From assembly GCF_008704655.1 (NCBI RefSeq), contig NZ_CP023688.1, forward strand, positions 2,728,001-2,792,000: a stretch of DNA of 64,000 bases, in the 5' to 3' direction. The number at the start of each line of letters is the position of its first letter. Position 1 is the stretch's first letter. The stretch is from Streptomyces rimosus (lineage in GTDB: Bacteria; Actinomycetota; Actinomycetes; Streptomycetales; Streptomycetaceae). Positions 48,085 to 57,751 of this stretch are shown in pieces. The notes beneath the pieces are model-generated. The model had not been told where the DNA came from, searched no databases, and worked only from the letters and a program-made list of their open reading frames with translations. The translations under genes and the position numbers were made by a program.

Positions 48085-49065
48085 TCAGAGGCCGGTCGGC
48101 TCGCCGTCCGGCTCCCCGCCGAAGTGGTCCCACCCCGCGTTGACCCAGGGCGCCCCGTCCACCGTGACCTGCGGCAGCGCCGACGGGTGCAGCACCTCGC
48201 CGATCACCTTCCAGCGGGCCGGCAGCTTCACGTCCGGCGGGAACGTCGCCACGATCGCGTGGTCCTCGCCCCCGCTGAGCACCCACTGCATCGGGTCCAC
48301 GCCGACGGCCGTACCGATGTCGGACATCTGCGAGGGGATGTCGATCTGGCCCGAGCGCAGGTCGATACGGACCTTGCTGGCCTCGGCGATATGGCCGAGG
48401 TCGGCGACCAGGCCGTCGCTGACGTCCGTCATGGCGGTGGCGCCGAGGCCGGCCGCCGCCGGGCCCGCGTGGTACGGCGGCTCGGGGCGGCGGTGCGCCT
48501 CCACGAAGGCGCGCGGGGAGCGGAAGCCGCGGGTGAGGACCGCGTATCCGGCAGCGGACCAGCCCAGCCAGCCGGTGACGGCGACCACATCGCCGGGCTG
48601 GGCACCGGAACGGGTGACCGGCTCCTGGTTGCGCAGGTCGCCCAGGGCGGTGATCGCGACGGTGATCGTGTCGCCGCGCACCACATCGCCGCCGACCACC
48701 GCGGCGCCCGCCACCTGGCACTCGTCGCGCAGCCCGTCCATCAGCTCGCTCGCCCAGGTCGCGGGCAGTTCGGCGGGGACGACCAGGCCGAGCAGGATGG
48801 CGGTGGGCACCGCGCCCATCGCGGCGATGTCGGCCAGGTTCTGCGCGGCGGCCTTGCGGCCCACGTCGTAGGCGGTGGACCAGTCGCGGCGGAAGTGCCG
48901 CCCTTCGAGGAGGACGTCGGTGCTGGCCACGACCCGGCGGTCCGGCGCGGTGATCACCGCGGCGTCGTCGCCCGGCCCGATCCGTACGGCCGGGGTGGCG
49001 GTGAGCCGGGAGGTCAGCTCCCTGATCAGCCCGAACTCGCCCAGCTCGCCCACGGTGCCCTTCAT
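48085..49065 (-). CDS. thiL: Thiamine-monophosphate kinase
   Basis: A 326-residue PurM-fold kinase converting thiamine phosphate to thiamine pyrophosphate with ATP. Conserved motifs are [12 protein letters not shown] (about 28-39), [30 protein letters not shown] and [19 protein letters not shown] 49065 has an aaggg site. No TPP riboswitch was seen upstream. Confidence 0.95.
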   Translation of the reverse strand: MKGTVGELGEFGLIRELTSRLTATPAVRIGPGDDAAVITAPDRRVVASTDVLLEGRHFRRDWSTAYDVGRKAAAQNLADIAAMGAVPTAILLGLVVPAELPATWASELMDGLRDECQVAGAAVVGGDVVRGDTITVAITALGDLRNQEPVTRSGAQPGDVVAVTGWLGWSAAGYAVLTRGFRSPRAFVEAHRRPEPPYHAGPAAAGLGATAMTDVSDGLVADLGHIAEASKVRIDLRSGQIDIPSQMSDIGTAVGVDPMQWVLSGGEDHAIVATFPPDVKLPARWKVIGEVLHPSALPQVTVDGAPWVNAGWDHFGGEPDGEPTGL

Positions 49066-49292
49066 GCTGCTGCCCTTCCGACGCGTACGGACGATCCGTA
49101 CTGCGCTGCCGATCCGTACTCCACCACCGCGCGCCCGGCCCGTGCTTCTCCCGGGCGGACGGCCGTCGTGCTCCCCCTGGTCCTACCGCACGACGCGTTC
49201 CCGGCGGCGCGGGTCTCCCCGGCGCGCGCACCGACGCGGTACCGTGGCGTCCCTTCTTCCCACATGATCCTCGAAGCCGCCCTGGAGGTCCC

Positions 49293-49526
49293 GTGGTACA
49301 GGCGTACATCCTGATCCAGACCGAGGTGGGCAAGGCGTCGGCCGTCGCGGAAGTGATCGCCAAGATCCCCGGCGTGCTCCAGGCCGAGGACGTCACCGGT
49401 CCGTACGACGTGATCGTGCGGGCGCAGGCCGAGACGGTAGACGAGCTCGGCCGCATCGTGGTCGCCAAGGTCCAGCAGGTGGACGGCATCACCCGCACCC
49501 TGACCTGCCCGGTGGTCCATCTCTAG
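49293..49526 (+). CDS. Stand-alone Lrp/AsnC ligand-binding (RAM) domain protein
   Basis: A 77-residue protein that is just the regulator-of-amino-acid-metabolism domain of Lrp/AsnC (VQAYILIQTEVGKASAVAE... DVTGPYDVIVRAQ ... ITRTLTCPVVHL), without the DNA-binding part. GTG 49293 follows ggaggt. Such single-domain proteins form octamers and may bind amino acids or partner with full-length Lrp proteins. Conserved in this place next to thiL in streptomycetes. Confidence 0.9.
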   Translation: MVQAYILIQTEVGKASAVAEVIAKIPGVLQAEDVTGPYDVIVRAQAETVDELGRIVVAKVQQVDGITRTLTCPVVHL

Positions 49527-49534
49527 CTCCCCGT

Positions 49535-50029
49535 ATGCTCGGCCGGGTGATCTCCTCGTCGCGCCGGCTGCTCGTACCGGCCCTGCTCACCGTGGCCTTC
49601 GCCGCGGTGGGCTGCTCGTCCTCGGTCCCCGTCGCCGCCCCCTCGCCCGAGGGTGCGTCCGCGCGGCAGTGCCGGGCGCTCCACGAGGAGTTGCCGCGGA
49701 CCGTGGACGGGCTGGAGCGCGGCACCGCCGATCCGGTCTCGGACTTCACCGCCGTGTGGGGCGATCCCGCCGTCCGGCTGCGCTGCGGGGTGGACAAGCC
49801 CGCCGTGCTGACACCTGGAAGTGAACATTACAACCCCGGTGCGGACGCGGCGGAAGTCAACGGCGTCGAGTGGCTCTTCGAGAAGCAGGGGGACGAGGGG
49901 TACCGCTTCACGACCGTACTGCGCAAGACGTACGTAGAGGTGAGCGTCCCCGAGAAGTACGCCCCCGAGGTCGATGTGCTGACCGACCTCGCGGCCGCGG
50001 TCAAGAAGACGGTGCCGGCCGGAGTCTGA
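49535..50029 (+). CDS. DUF3515 lipoprotein
   Basis: A 164-residue predicted lipoprotein. The signal peptide (RRLLVPALLTVAFAAVGC) ends in a lipobox AVGC with the modified cysteine near residue 27, then a DUF3515-type domain with ARQCRALHEELPRTVDG, VRLRCGVDKPAVLTPGS and VNGVEWLFEKQGDEGYRFTTVLR. Unknown function. It begins 8 bp after the Lrp-like gene, so the two probably share a transcript; ATG 49535 or GTG 49547 could be the start. Confidence 0.85.
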   Translation: MLGRVISSSRRLLVPALLTVAFAAVGCSSSVPVAAPSPEGASARQCRALHEELPRTVDGLERGTADPVSDFTAVWGDPAVRLRCGVDKPAVLTPGSEHYNPGADAAEVNGVEWLFEKQGDEGYRFTTVLRKTYVEVSVPEKYAPEVDVLTDLAAAVKKTVPAGV

Positions 50030-50067
50030 GCCCTCCGGCCGGGCGCGGTCCCTGTGCTCCGGGCGCC

Positions 50068-51210
50068 TCAGCGCAGGCCCGTCGGGCGCCGCAGGGCCGA
50101 CTGGACCAGCCGGTCGATCAGCTCCGGGTAGCTCACACCGCTCTCCTGCCACATCCGCGGGTACATCGAGATGGGCGTGAAGCCGGGCATCGTGTTGATC
50201 TCGTTGATGACGTAGGTGCCGTCGTCCTGGAGGAAGAAGTCCACCCGGGCCAGGCCCTCGCAGGACAGCGCCTCGAAGGCGCGGACGGCCAGCTCCTGGA
50301 CCTCGGCGGTCTGCTCCACGGTCAGCGGGGCGGGCACCAGGCCGGTGGCCGAGTCGATGTACTTGGCCTCGAAGTCGTAGAAGGTGTGGTCGCTGACGGG
50401 CGGGATCTCGGCCGGGAGGCTGCCGCGCGGCCCGTCCGCGAACTCCAGCACGCCGCACTCGATCTCGCGGCCGGTGAGCAGGGCCTCCACCAGGATCTTC
50501 GGGTCGTGGCGGCGGGCCTCCTCGATGGCCGCGTCCAGCCCGGAGATGTCGTCGACCTTGCTGATGCCCATGGAGGACCCGGCGCGGGCGGGCTTGACGA
50601 AGATCGGCCAGCCGTGTTCGGCGGCGAAGTCCACGATCCGCCGGCGGGCGGCGGCGCCGCCGTCGGGCTGCTCCCACTCGCGGGGGCGGACGACCTCGTA
50701 CGGGCCGACCGGCAGCCCGTAGGAGACGAACACCCGCTTCATGTACTCCTTGTCCATGCCGGCGGCCGAGGCGAGCACGCCCGAGCCGACGTAGGGCACG
50801 CCGGAGAGCTCCAGGAGGCCCTGGATCGTGCCGTCCTCGCCGTACGGGCCGTGCAGTACGGGGAAGACGACGTCGACGCCGCCCAGCGCCTTGGGCACCG
50901 AGCCGGGTTCGCTGTAGACGACCTCACGGCTGGTCGGGTCCACGGGGAGCTGGACGGCCCCCTCGGCGGTCTCGGCCAGTTCCGCGACGCTCGGCAGCTT
51001 CCGGTCGGTGATGACCATCCGCGCGGGGTCGTCGGCGGTCAGCGCCCAACGGCCTTCGGCGGTGATGCCGATGGGCAGCACGTCGTACTTCTCGCGGTCG
51101 ATGGCCGAGAGCACGGCGCCCGCGGTCACCACGGAGACGGCGTGCTCGGAGCTGCGGCCACCGAACACGACGGCGACGCGGGGCTTCTGGGGAGGGGTCT
51201 GGCTGCTCAT
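50068..51210 (-). CDS. ddl: D-alanine-D-alanine ligase
   Basis: A 380-residue ATP-grasp ligase joining two D-alanines for peptidoglycan. N-terminal VAVVFGGRSSEHAVSVVTAG, then RAGSSMGISKV in the ATP-binding part and the C-terminal EINTMPGFTPISMYP are standard. It follows gpsA and plsC on the same strand (124 bp after gpsA). Most likely the housekeeping D-Ala-D-Ala type. Confidence 0.95.
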   Translation of the reverse strand: MSSQTPPQKPRVAVVFGGRSSEHAVSVVTAGAVLSAIDREKYDVLPIGITAEGRWALTADDPARMVITDRKLPSVAELAETAEGAVQLPVDPTSREVVYSEPGSVPKALGGVDVVFPVLHGPYGEDGTIQGLLELSGVPYVGSGVLASAAGMDKEYMKRVFVSYGLPVGPYEVVRPREWEQPDGGAAARRRIVDFAAEHGWPIFVKPARAGSSMGISKVDDISGLDAAIEEARRHDPKILVEALLTGREIECGVLEFADGPRGSLPAEIPPVSDHTFYDFEAKYIDSATGLVPAPLTVEQTAEVQELAVRAFEALSCEGLARVDFFLQDDGTYVINEINTMPGFTPISMYPRMWQESGVSYPELIDRLVQSALRRPTGLR

Positions 51211-51334
51211 ATCGGGTTGAGGGTACCTGCTGCCCCAGGGGGAGCCGATGCCGCGGGCCGGTGCGGCACGCCCGGAGCCGCCGGGGCGCCGGGCGCGGGC
51301 CGGGGCACAGCGGCACCGGGCACGGGCCGGGGCC

Positions 51335-52336
51335 TCAGTGGCGCTCGGGCTTGGCGCTGCGCGACATCAGCTCCTTGAGGGCCACCAGCGGCGGCTTGCC
51401 CTCGTGGACGATGTCCACGACCGTCTCGGTGATCGGCATGTCGACGCCGTGCCGGCGGGCCAGATCCAGTACCGACTCGCAGGACTTGACGCCCTCGGCG
51501 GTCTGCTTGGTGACCGCGATGGTCTCCTCCAGCGACATGCCGCGGCCGAGGTTGGCCCCGAAGGTGTTGTTGCGGGAGAGCGGCGAGGAGCAGGTGGCGA
51601 CCAGGTCGCCCATTCCGGCGAGCCCGGCGAAGGTGTGCGCGTCGGCGCCCATCGCCAGGCCCAGCCGGGTGGTTTCGGCGAGGCCGCGGGTGATCAGGGA
51701 GGCCTTGGCGTTGTCGCCCAGGCCCATGCCGCCGGCCATGCCGACCGCCAGCGCGATGACGTTCTTGACCGCGCCGCCCAGCTCCGCTCCGACCACGTCG
51801 GTGTTGGTGTACGGGCGGAAGTACGGGGTGTGGCAGGCGGCCTGGAGGCGCCGGGCGACGGCCTCGTCCGCGCAGGCGACGACCGCGGCGGCGGGCTGCC
51901 GGGCGGCGATCTCCTTGGCGAGGTTGGGGCCGGTCAGCACCGCGACGCGCTCGGCGGGCGCCTTGGCGACCTCTTCGATGACCTCGCTCATCCGCTTGGC
52001 GGTGCCCAGTTCGACGCCCTTCATCAGGGAGACCAGGACGGTGTCGGCGGGCAGCAGCGGTGCCCATTCGGCGAGGTTGCCGCGCAGGGTCTGGGAGGGG
52101 ACGGCCAGGACGGTGAAATCGGCGCCGCGCGCGGCCTCGGCGGGGTCGGTGGTGGCCCGTACGGACTCCGGCAGCTGTGCGTCCGGCAGGTAGTCGGGGT
52201 TGGTCCGGCCGGTGTTGATGGCGTCGACCAGGCCCGCTCTGCGGCCCCACATCGTCACCTCGCAGCCCGCGTCGCCGAGCACCATCGCGAATGCGGTGCC
52301 CCAGGACCCCGTGCCGTAGACGGCGCAGCGCGTCAC
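51335..52336 (-). CDS. gpsA: Glycerol-3-phosphate dehydrogenase (NAD(P)+)
   Basis: A 333-residue enzyme reducing DHAP to glycerol-3-phosphate for phospholipids. The Rossmann motif is CAVYGTGSWGTAFAMVLGD at the N-terminus; LTGPNLAKEIA, GAVKNVIALAVGMAGGMGLG (catalytic Lys) and GLGDNAKASLITRGLAE are the family signatures. The GTG start overlaps the plsC stop by 4 bp (GTGA), coupling acyltransferase and substrate supply. Confidence 0.95.
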   Translation of the reverse strand: MTRCAVYGTGSWGTAFAMVLGDAGCEVTMWGRRAGLVDAINTGRTNPDYLPDAQLPESVRATTDPAEAARGADFTVLAVPSQTLRGNLAEWAPLLPADTVLVSLMKGVELGTAKRMSEVIEEVAKAPAERVAVLTGPNLAKEIAARQPAAAVVACADEAVARRLQAACHTPYFRPYTNTDVVGAELGGAVKNVIALAVGMAGGMGLGDNAKASLITRGLAETTRLGLAMGADAHTFAGLAGMGDLVATCSSPLSRNNTFGANLGRGMSLEETIAVTKQTAEGVKSCESVLDLARRHGVDMPITETVVDIVHEGKPPLVALKELMSRSAKPERH

Positions 52337-53163
52337 TTGCCTTCATCCTCCTGTGTCTTCGGTGCCTGGTCGTCCAGTTTCACGCCCCGCTCGTCCAGCT
52401 GGCGCGCCCGCTCGGCCTTCTGCTGCTCGCGGCGGGCCCGGCTGCGCCGGACGGCGTCCTTGCGGTGGTCGTACGGCTCGGCAGGGGCCGGCTCGCCGCG
52501 CAGTTCGGCCAGCAGTTCGGTGACGGCGGCCATGACCTTCTCGGTCACCGCGCGCAGCACGTCGGCGGTCGGCTCCTTGCCGTAGAACTCGCTGAGGTCG
52601 ACCGGCTCCCCCGCCTTGACCCGCAGGGTCTTGCGCGGGAACAGGCGCAGCTTCTTCTCCTTGGCGTAGGGCGGCATCACCTCGTTGGCGCCCCACTGGG
52701 CCACCGGGACGACCGGCGCCTTGGTGAGCAACGCCACCCGGGCGGCCCCGGTCTTGCCCTGCATGGGCCACAGGTCGGGGTCGCGGGTGAGGGTGCCCTC
52801 GGGGTAGAAGGCGACGCATTCGCCCTTGTTGATGGCGGCCACGGCGGCGCGGAAGGCGACCGCCGCGTCGGCGGATTCCCGGTAGACGGGGATCTGGCCG
52901 GTGCCGCGCATCACCGCGCCGACAAAGCCGCCCTTGAAGAGCCCGGACTTGGCGAGGAATCGCGGGACCCGGCCGGTGTTGTACTGGTAGTGCGCGTACG
53001 ACAGCGGGTCCAGATACGAGTTGTGGTTGACCACGGTGATAAATCCGCCGTCGGCGGGAATGTGCTCCATTCCCTGCCAGTCCCGCTTGAACAGAACCAG
53101 GAGCGGCGGTTTGCAGATGACCGCGGCCAAGCGGTACCAGAAGCCGATTCTGCGGCGGGACAC
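52333..53163 (-). CDS. plsC: 1-acyl-glycerol-3-phosphate acyltransferase (PlsC-like)
   Basis: A 276-residue membrane-associated acyltransferase. The NHX4D motif VVNHNSYLDPL is at about residue 44, GKPRFL-type and VYRESADAA follow, and the YPEGTLTRDP motif is near residue 117. GTG 53163 with ggaggg upstream. It acylates lysophosphatidate or glycerol phosphate derived from GpsA. The basic, Lys/Arg/Glu-rich C-terminal tail is longer than in E. coli PlsC. Confidence 0.92.
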   Translation of the reverse strand: MSRRRIGFWYRLAAVICKPPLLVLFKRDWQGMEHIPADGGFITVVNHNSYLDPLSYAHYQYNTGRVPRFLAKSGLFKGGFVGAVMRGTGQIPVYRESADAAVAFRAAVAAINKGECVAFYPEGTLTRDPDLWPMQGKTGAARVALLTKAPVVPVAQWGANEVMPPYAKEKKLRLFPRKTLRVKAGEPVDLSEFYGKEPTADVLRAVTEKVMAAVTELLAELRGEPAPAEPYDHRKDAVRRSRARREQQKAERARQLDERGVKLDDQAPKTQEDEGK

Positions 53164-53289
53164 TGGGACACCCTCCTTGTGGGGATCTGCTGAGCTGCTG
53201 CGACCCGGCAGCCGCACAAGTGTCGCCCCAGGTACCCGCTATGTCGAGAACACCGTAACCCCGCCGCTCACGGATGGCGGTGACGGCAG

Positions 53290-53991
53290 GTGAGAATGAG
53301 GGCGATGCGAAGTGAAGGAGCGGACGCCGGATGGAGCCTGGTCGTCCCGCTGAAACCCCTGGTACGGGCGAAGAGCAGGCTGTCCGGGGCGGTGGGGGAA
53401 CGGCTGCGGCCGCAGTTGGCACTGGCGTTCGCGCTGGACACCGTGACGGCCGTGCTGGCCTGCGAAGACGTCGTGGATGTGGCGGTTGTCACGGACGATC
53501 CGGCGGCCGGGGAACGGCTCGCGGCCCTCGGCGCTCACGTCCTCGCGGACGTTCCGGGCCGTGGCTTGAACGCGGCGCTGGCCCATGGGGCGGCACAGGT
53601 GCGCCGACGGCGCGCCGGGGCCGCCGTGGCGGCGCTGAACGCGGATCTCCCGGCGTTGCGCCCGGGGGAACTGAGCCGGGTGCTGACGGCCGCCGCCGCA
53701 TTTCCCCGGGCATTTCTCGCGGATGCGGCGAAAATCGGTACGACGCTGCTGTCCGCGGCCCCCGGAGTGGAATTGGCGCCCGCTTTCGGGGGGCCGTCCC
53801 GGGCGCGGCACCGCGAATCGGGGGCGCACGAGATCCTGCTGCCGGGCACCGAATCCGTACGCCGGGACGTGGACACCGGAGCGGATCTGCTGGCCGCGCT
53901 GGAACTGGGCGTGGGGCCGTACACCGCCCGCTGTGTGCCGGGGATACGGGACCGCGCGGGCCTGGAAGGCGTCAGAACGTCTGGAGCGTGA
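53290..53991 (+). CDS. cofC: 2-phospho-L-lactate/phosphoenolpyruvate guanylyltransferase CofC
   Basis: A 233-residue nucleotidyltransferase in coenzyme F420 synthesis. Fits CofC/FbiD: WSLVVPLKPLVRAKSRLSG at the start, DVVDVAVVTDDPAAGERLAALG, GRGLNAALAHGA, ALNADLPALRPGELSRVL, and a C-terminal DVDTGADLLAAL. The start is either GTG 53290 or the internal ATG at 53305. F420 links well with the LLM-type oxidoreductase family at 26489, though no direct link is shown. Confidence 0.85.
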   Translation: MRMRAMRSEGADAGWSLVVPLKPLVRAKSRLSGAVGERLRPQLALAFALDTVTAVLACEDVVDVAVVTDDPAAGERLAALGAHVLADVPGRGLNAALAHGAAQVRRRRAGAAVAALNADLPALRPGELSRVLTAAAAFPRAFLADAAKIGTTLLSAAPGVELAPAFGGPSRARHRESGAHEILLPGTESVRRDVDTGADLLAALELGVGPYTARCVPGIRDRAGLEGVRTSGA

Positions 53992-54193
53992 CGAGCACGA
54001 TGCGGCGCCCGTCGGTTTCCGTACCGCTGCCGGCCTCGCCCTCGACCTCGATGCGCACCCGCTGACCGGGCCGCAGCAGCCGCAGGCCGCCCGCGTCGAA
54101 GGCTGCCGCGTCGAAGGGCAGCGGCGTGCCGTCGTCGAGCAGCACGCTGCCGCAACGGGTCTGGGCGTCGTAGGTGTACGCGGTGGCCTGCAT
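53972..54193 (-). CDS. Small conserved protein of cold-shock-like (OB) type
   Basis: A 73-residue protein, MQATAYTYDAQTRCGSVLLDDG...RRIVLVTLQTF, with beta-strand segments including GSVLLDDGTPLPFDAAAF and LLRPGQRVRIEVEGEA, like a cold-shock-domain or small OB fold. It converges on cofC, overlapping its end by 20 bp. Similar genes occupy this place in streptomycetes; function unknown. Confidence 0.75.
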   Translation of the reverse strand: MQATAYTYDAQTRCGSVLLDDGTPLPFDAAAFDAGGLRLLRPGQRVRIEVEGEAGSGTETDGRRIVLVTLQTF

Positions 54194-54277
54194 GGGGCCA
54201 CCCTAAACGGCGCCCGCGGGCCGATCGCCCTGGACGGCGCCGGTACGCGCCCTGGACACGCGGGTACGACGCACCGC

Positions 54278-54307
54278 GGGCCGGGCTCCCCGGGGGGAGT
54301 CCGGCCC
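54278..54307 (-). terminator. Terminator of hupS
   Basis: gggccgggctcccc pairs with ggggagtccggccc over 14 bp with one G-U, about 25 bases past the hupS stop. Confidence 0.8.
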
Positions 54308-54331
54308 GACGCGTGGCGTCGCCGCTGCTGA

Positions 54332-55045
54332 TTACCGCTTGCGGGCGGTGGTCTTCTTGGCGGTGGTCTTGCGGGCCGTGGTCTTCTTGGCCGGGGCCTT
54401 CTTCGCCGTCGCCTTGGTCGCGGGCGCGGTCTTCTTGGCCGTCGCCTTCTTGGCGGTGGTGGTGGCCTTCTTGGCCGGGGTGGCCTTCTTCGCGGCCGTG
54501 GTGGCCTTCTTGGCGGTGGCCGTGGTCTTCTTGGCCGTCGCCTTCTTCGCCGTGGCGGTGGTCTTCTTCGCCGGCGTGGCCTTCTTCGCCGCGGCCGTCG
54601 TCTTCTTCGCCGGCGTGGCCTTCTTGGCGGTGGCGGTGGTCTTCGTCGCCGTCTTCTTGGCGGTGGCCTTCTTGGCCGCGGCCTTCTTCACGGTCGAGCG
54701 GGTGGAAGTACCACCGGAAAGGCTGCCCTTGGGGGCCTTCTTGACGGCCACGTCGTTCTTCGGGAGCTTCTTCGAGCCGCTGACCAGGTCCTTGAAGCCC
54801 TGACCGGCACGGAAACGGGGCACCGAGGTCTTCTTGACCCGGACCCGCTCACCCGTCTGCGGGTTGCGGGCGTAGCGGGCCGGACGGTCCACCTTCTCGA
54901 ACGAACCGAAACCGGTGACCGATACGCGGTCGCCGGAGACAACTGCACGGACGATTGCGTCCAGTACCGCGTCCACCGCGTCCGCGGCGTTCTGACGGCC
55001 GCCGAGCTTGTCGGCAATGGCTTCTACGAGCTGCGCCTTGTTCAC
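54332..55045 (-). CDS. hupS: Nucleoid protein HupS (HU with lysine-rich tail)
   Basis: A 237-residue DNA-binding protein. The HU domain (about residues 1-95) is typical, MNKAQLVEAIADKLGG...TGFGSFEKVDRPARYARNPQTGE, followed by a long Lys/Ala/Thr-rich tail (about 115-237) of KKATAKKT and AKKATPAKKT repeats like histone H1. Such HupS (Hup2) proteins compact and protect spore chromosomes in streptomycetes. GTG 55045 with a gggaag site. A -35/-10 pair lies upstream. Confidence 0.95.
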   Translation of the reverse strand: MNKAQLVEAIADKLGGRQNAADAVDAVLDAIVRAVVSGDRVSVTGFGSFEKVDRPARYARNPQTGERVRVKKTSVPRFRAGQGFKDLVSGSKKLPKNDVAVKKAPKGSLSGGTSTRSTVKKAAAKKATAKKTATKTTATAKKATPAKKTTAAAKKATPAKKTTATAKKATAKKTTATAKKATTAAKKATPAKKATTTAKKATAKKTAPATKATAKKAPAKKTTARKTTAKKTTARKR

Positions 55046-55096
55046 GTCTTCCCCTTCGGAGACATTGCTGGAACGAAAGTGTTCAAGCCTTTTCGC

Positions 55097-55125
55097 ACGT
55101 TAGGCAGATATATACCGCAAATCAA
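55097..55125 (-). promoter_or_regulatory. Candidate hupS promoter
   Basis: On the minus strand ttgatt (55120-55125) and taacgt (55097-55102) are separated by 17 bp, a good -35/-10 pair. The start would lie near 55090, leaving a 45-base leader. Confidence 0.65.
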
Positions 55126-55170
55126 ACACGAAACGGGCTAATCACCCTTGTGCCGCAACGAACTCGACCT

Positions 55171-55416
55171 TCACGGAGTTCCGTCGGCGTGCACGTCTTC
55201 GGGAAAGCGACCCTCGTCGAGGTCGTTCATGAACCACTCCAGACGCCTTGCCGCGTCCGCCAGATCGTGTTTCGCCGCCGCCGTGATGACGAGCAGCTTC
55301 CGGGTCAGCGCCATGCGTACGCCCTCCGGGACTTGCAGTGTCCGCACTCGTGTGTGTGCGTCCTTGAGTCGGTCGGCGACGAGACCGTAGAGCTCGAGTT
55401 GGTCGTCGCGTTCCAT
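55171..55416 (-). CDS. Small conserved hypothetical helical protein
   Basis: An 81-residue helical protein, MERDDQLELYGLVADRLKDAHTRVR...DVHADGTP, between hupS and leuD in streptomycetes. The sequence includes VPEGVRMALTRKLLVITAAAKHDLADAARRLEWFMNDLDEGRFP. No catalytic motif; function unknown. Confidence 0.75.
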   Translation of the reverse strand: MERDDQLELYGLVADRLKDAHTRVRTLQVPEGVRMALTRKLLVITAAAKHDLADAARRLEWFMNDLDEGRFPEDVHADGTP

Positions 55417-55481
55417 GCGCTAATTGTGCCATCTGCGGCGAGTTGTCGCTTCACGGGGCCTCAACAGACGCCTCCACACGC

Positions 55482-55517
55482 CGATGCGCCCCCTGCCAAC
55501 CAGCAAGGGGCGCATCG
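55482..55517 (-). terminator. Terminator of leuCD
   Basis: Perfect 11-bp stem cgatgcgcccc / ggggcgcatcg with a 14-base loop, 35 bases after leuD. Confidence 0.8.
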
Positions 55518-55551
55518 TACGCAATAAGGCTTTGAGCCAAAAAACCCGAGG

Positions 55552-56145
55552 TCAGACTACTACCGTACGCGGCTTGAACGACGGCCTGTTCGCCTCGTAC
55601 CGGGCGATGGCCTCCTCCTCCCGAAGAGTGAGGCTGATGTCGTCCAGGCCCTCCAGCAGCCTCCAACGCGCGTTCTCGTCCAGCTCGAACCCTGCGGTGA
55701 TGCCCGGTGCCCGGACCTGCCGGCCGACGAGGTCGACGGTGACCTCGGCCGCGGGGTCCGCCTCGGCGAGCTTCTGCAGCGCCTCGACGGTCTCCTGCGG
55801 CAGCACCACGGTCAGCAGTCCGTTCTTCAGCGAGTTGCCCCGGAAGATGTCCGCGAAACGCGATGAGATGACGGCCTTGAAGCCGTAGTTCTGCAGCGCC
55901 CACACCGCGTGCTCGCGCGAGGAGCCGGTGCCGAAGTCGGGACCGGCGACCAGGACCGTCGCCCCGCGGTACGCCTCCTGGTTCAGCACGAACTCCGGAT
56001 CCTTGCGCCACGCCTCGAAGAGCCCGTCCTCGAAGCCGTCGCGGGTGACCTTCTTGAGCCAGTGCGCGGGGATGATCTGGTCGGTGTCCACGTTGCTGCG
56101 GCGCAGCGGGACGGCCCGGCCGGTGTGCGTGGTGAAAGCTTCCAT
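55552..56145 (-). CDS. leuD: 3-isopropylmalate dehydratase small subunit
   Basis: A 197-residue swivel-domain subunit of isopropylmalate isomerase, converting 2- to 3-isopropylmalate in leucine synthesis. Motifs include [25 protein letters not shown] and [21 protein letters not shown]. Follows leuC by 3 bp in one operon. Confidence 0.97.
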   Translation of the reverse strand: MEAFTTHTGRAVPLRRSNVDTDQIIPAHWLKKVTRDGFEDGLFEAWRKDPEFVLNQEAYRGATVLVAGPDFGTGSSREHAVWALQNYGFKAVISSRFADIFRGNSLKNGLLTVVLPQETVEALQKLAEADPAAEVTVDLVGRQVRAPGITAGFELDENARWRLLEGLDDISLTLREEEAIARYEANRPSFKPRTVVV

Positions 56146-56148
56146 GGT

Positions 56149-57579
56149 TCAGACTCCCGCGGGCGTGCGTACGTCGGCGTCGGACAGGTCGGCCGGCGAT
56201 GCGAGATGGCCGAGAACCGCCGTTGCGGCGGCGACCTGGGGCGAGACCAGGTGGGTGCGGCCGCCCTTGCCCTGCCGTCCCTCGAAGTTGCGGTTGGAGG
56301 TGGAGGCGGAGCGCTCGCCGGGGGCCAGCTGGTCCGGGTTCATGCCCAGGCACATCGAGCAGCCGGCGTGCCGCCACTCGGCACCGGCCTCGGTGAAGAC
56401 CTTGTCGAGCCCCTCCTCGACCGCCTGGAGGGCGACCCGTACCGAGCCGGGGACGACGAGCATCCGCACCCCGTCGGCGATCCGGCGGCCCCGTACGACC
56501 TCGGCCGCGGAGCGCAGATCCTCGATCCGCCCGTTGGTGCACGAACCTACGAAGACGGTGTCCACCCGGATGTCGCGCAGCGCCTGACCCGCCGTCAACC
56601 CCATGTATTCCAGAGCCTTTTCGGCGGCGTGACGCTCCGATGCGTCTTCGTACGAAGCGGGGTCGGGGACGCGTTCCGAAAGCGGCGCGCCCTGCCCCGG
56701 GTTGGTGCCCCAGGTGACGAACGGCGCCAGCTCCGCGGCGTCGATGACGACCTCGTGGTCGAAGGCCGCGTCGTCGTCGGTGCGCAGCGTCTTCCAGTAC
56801 GCGACGGCGGCGTCCCAGTCGGCACCCTCGGGGGCGTGCGGGCGCCCCTTCAGGTACGCGAAGGTGGTCTCGTCGGGGGCGATCATCCCGGCCCGGGCGC
56901 CCGCCTCGATGGACATGTTGCAGATGGTCATCCGGGCCTCCATCGAGAGCTTCTCGATGGCCTCGCCGCGGTACTCGATGACATAGCCCTGGCCGCCGCC
57001 GGTGCCGATCCGGGCGATGACGGCCAGGATCAGGTCCTTGGCGGTGACGCTCTCGGGCAGCTCGCCCTCGACGGTGACGGCCATGGTCCTGAACGGCGCC
57101 ATCGGCAGCGTCTGGGTGGCCAGCACGTGCTCGACCTGGCTGGTGCCGATGCCGAAGGCCAGCGCGCCGAACGCGCCGTGGGTGGAGGTGTGGCTGTCGC
57201 CGCAGACCACGGTGGTGCCCGGCTGGGTCAGTCCCAACTGCGGTCCCACCACGTGGACGACTCCCTGCTCCACGTCGCCCAGCGGGTGCAGCCGCACCCC
57301 GAAGTCCGCGCAGTTCTTGCGCAGCGTCTCCAGCTGGGTGCGGGAGACCGGGTCGGCGATGGGCTTGTCGATGTCGAGGGTGGGGGTGTTGTGATCCTCG
57401 GTGGCGATGGTCAGGTCGGTGCGCCGCACCGAGCGGCCGGCCTTGCGCAGGCCGTCGAACGCCTGCGGGCTGGTGACCTCGTGCAGCAGGTGCAGATCGA
57501 TGAAGAGGAGGTCGGGCTCGCCTTCCGCGCGCCGGACGACGTGGTCGTCCCAGACCTTCTCCGCGAGTGTCCGTCCCAT
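56149..57579 (-). CDS. leuC: 3-isopropylmalate dehydratase large subunit
   Basis: A 476-residue aconitase-family 4Fe-4S subunit. The start [17 protein letters not shown] (ATG 57579, ggaggga site) is standard; cluster cysteines are in [14 protein letters not shown] and in [31 protein letters not shown] is also visible. Divergent from ndgR, whose product is known to control leuCD in S. coelicolor. Confidence 0.97.
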   Translation of the reverse strand: MGRTLAEKVWDDHVVRRAEGEPDLLFIDLHLLHEVTSPQAFDGLRKAGRSVRRTDLTIATEDHNTPTLDIDKPIADPVSRTQLETLRKNCADFGVRLHPLGDVEQGVVHVVGPQLGLTQPGTTVVCGDSHTSTHGAFGALAFGIGTSQVEHVLATQTLPMAPFRTMAVTVEGELPESVTAKDLILAVIARIGTGGGQGYVIEYRGEAIEKLSMEARMTICNMSIEAGARAGMIAPDETTFAYLKGRPHAPEGADWDAAVAYWKTLRTDDDAAFDHEVVIDAAELAPFVTWGTNPGQGAPLSERVPDPASYEDASERHAAEKALEYMGLTAGQALRDIRVDTVFVGSCTNGRIEDLRSAAEVVRGRRIADGVRMLVVPGSVRVALQAVEEGLDKVFTEAGAEWRHAGCSMCLGMNPDQLAPGERSASTSNRNFEGRQGKGGRTHLVSPQVAAATAVLGHLASPADLSDADVRTPAGV

Positions 57580-57718
57580 CGCTTTCCCTCCGGCCGGCCG
57601 CATCGCCGGCCCAACTCGACTGTGTGCGCAGCGCCCGTCCCCCTGCACCGGACGTCGTGCCGGGCCCTGGTCGGGGGCCGTGGATACAGATTGGCGGGTT
57701 CGCCGGAACTTTGAACTT

Positions 57719-57739
57719 GCGTTTCACACTGTGAGACGC
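57719..57739. promoter_or_regulatory. Quasi-palindrome between leuC and ndgR, candidate NdgR site
   Basis: gcgtttcac-act-gtgagacgc has 9-bp arms with one mismatch. It lies just before ndgR, within the shared divergent promoter region, and could be its operator. Confidence 0.5.
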
Positions 57740-57751
57740 GAGTATCGTTGC

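Noticed and set aside
48039..49300. TPP riboswitch near thiD/thiL
   Set aside because: No THI-box-like sequence was found upstream of thiL or thiD; these salvage/kinase genes are often without one.
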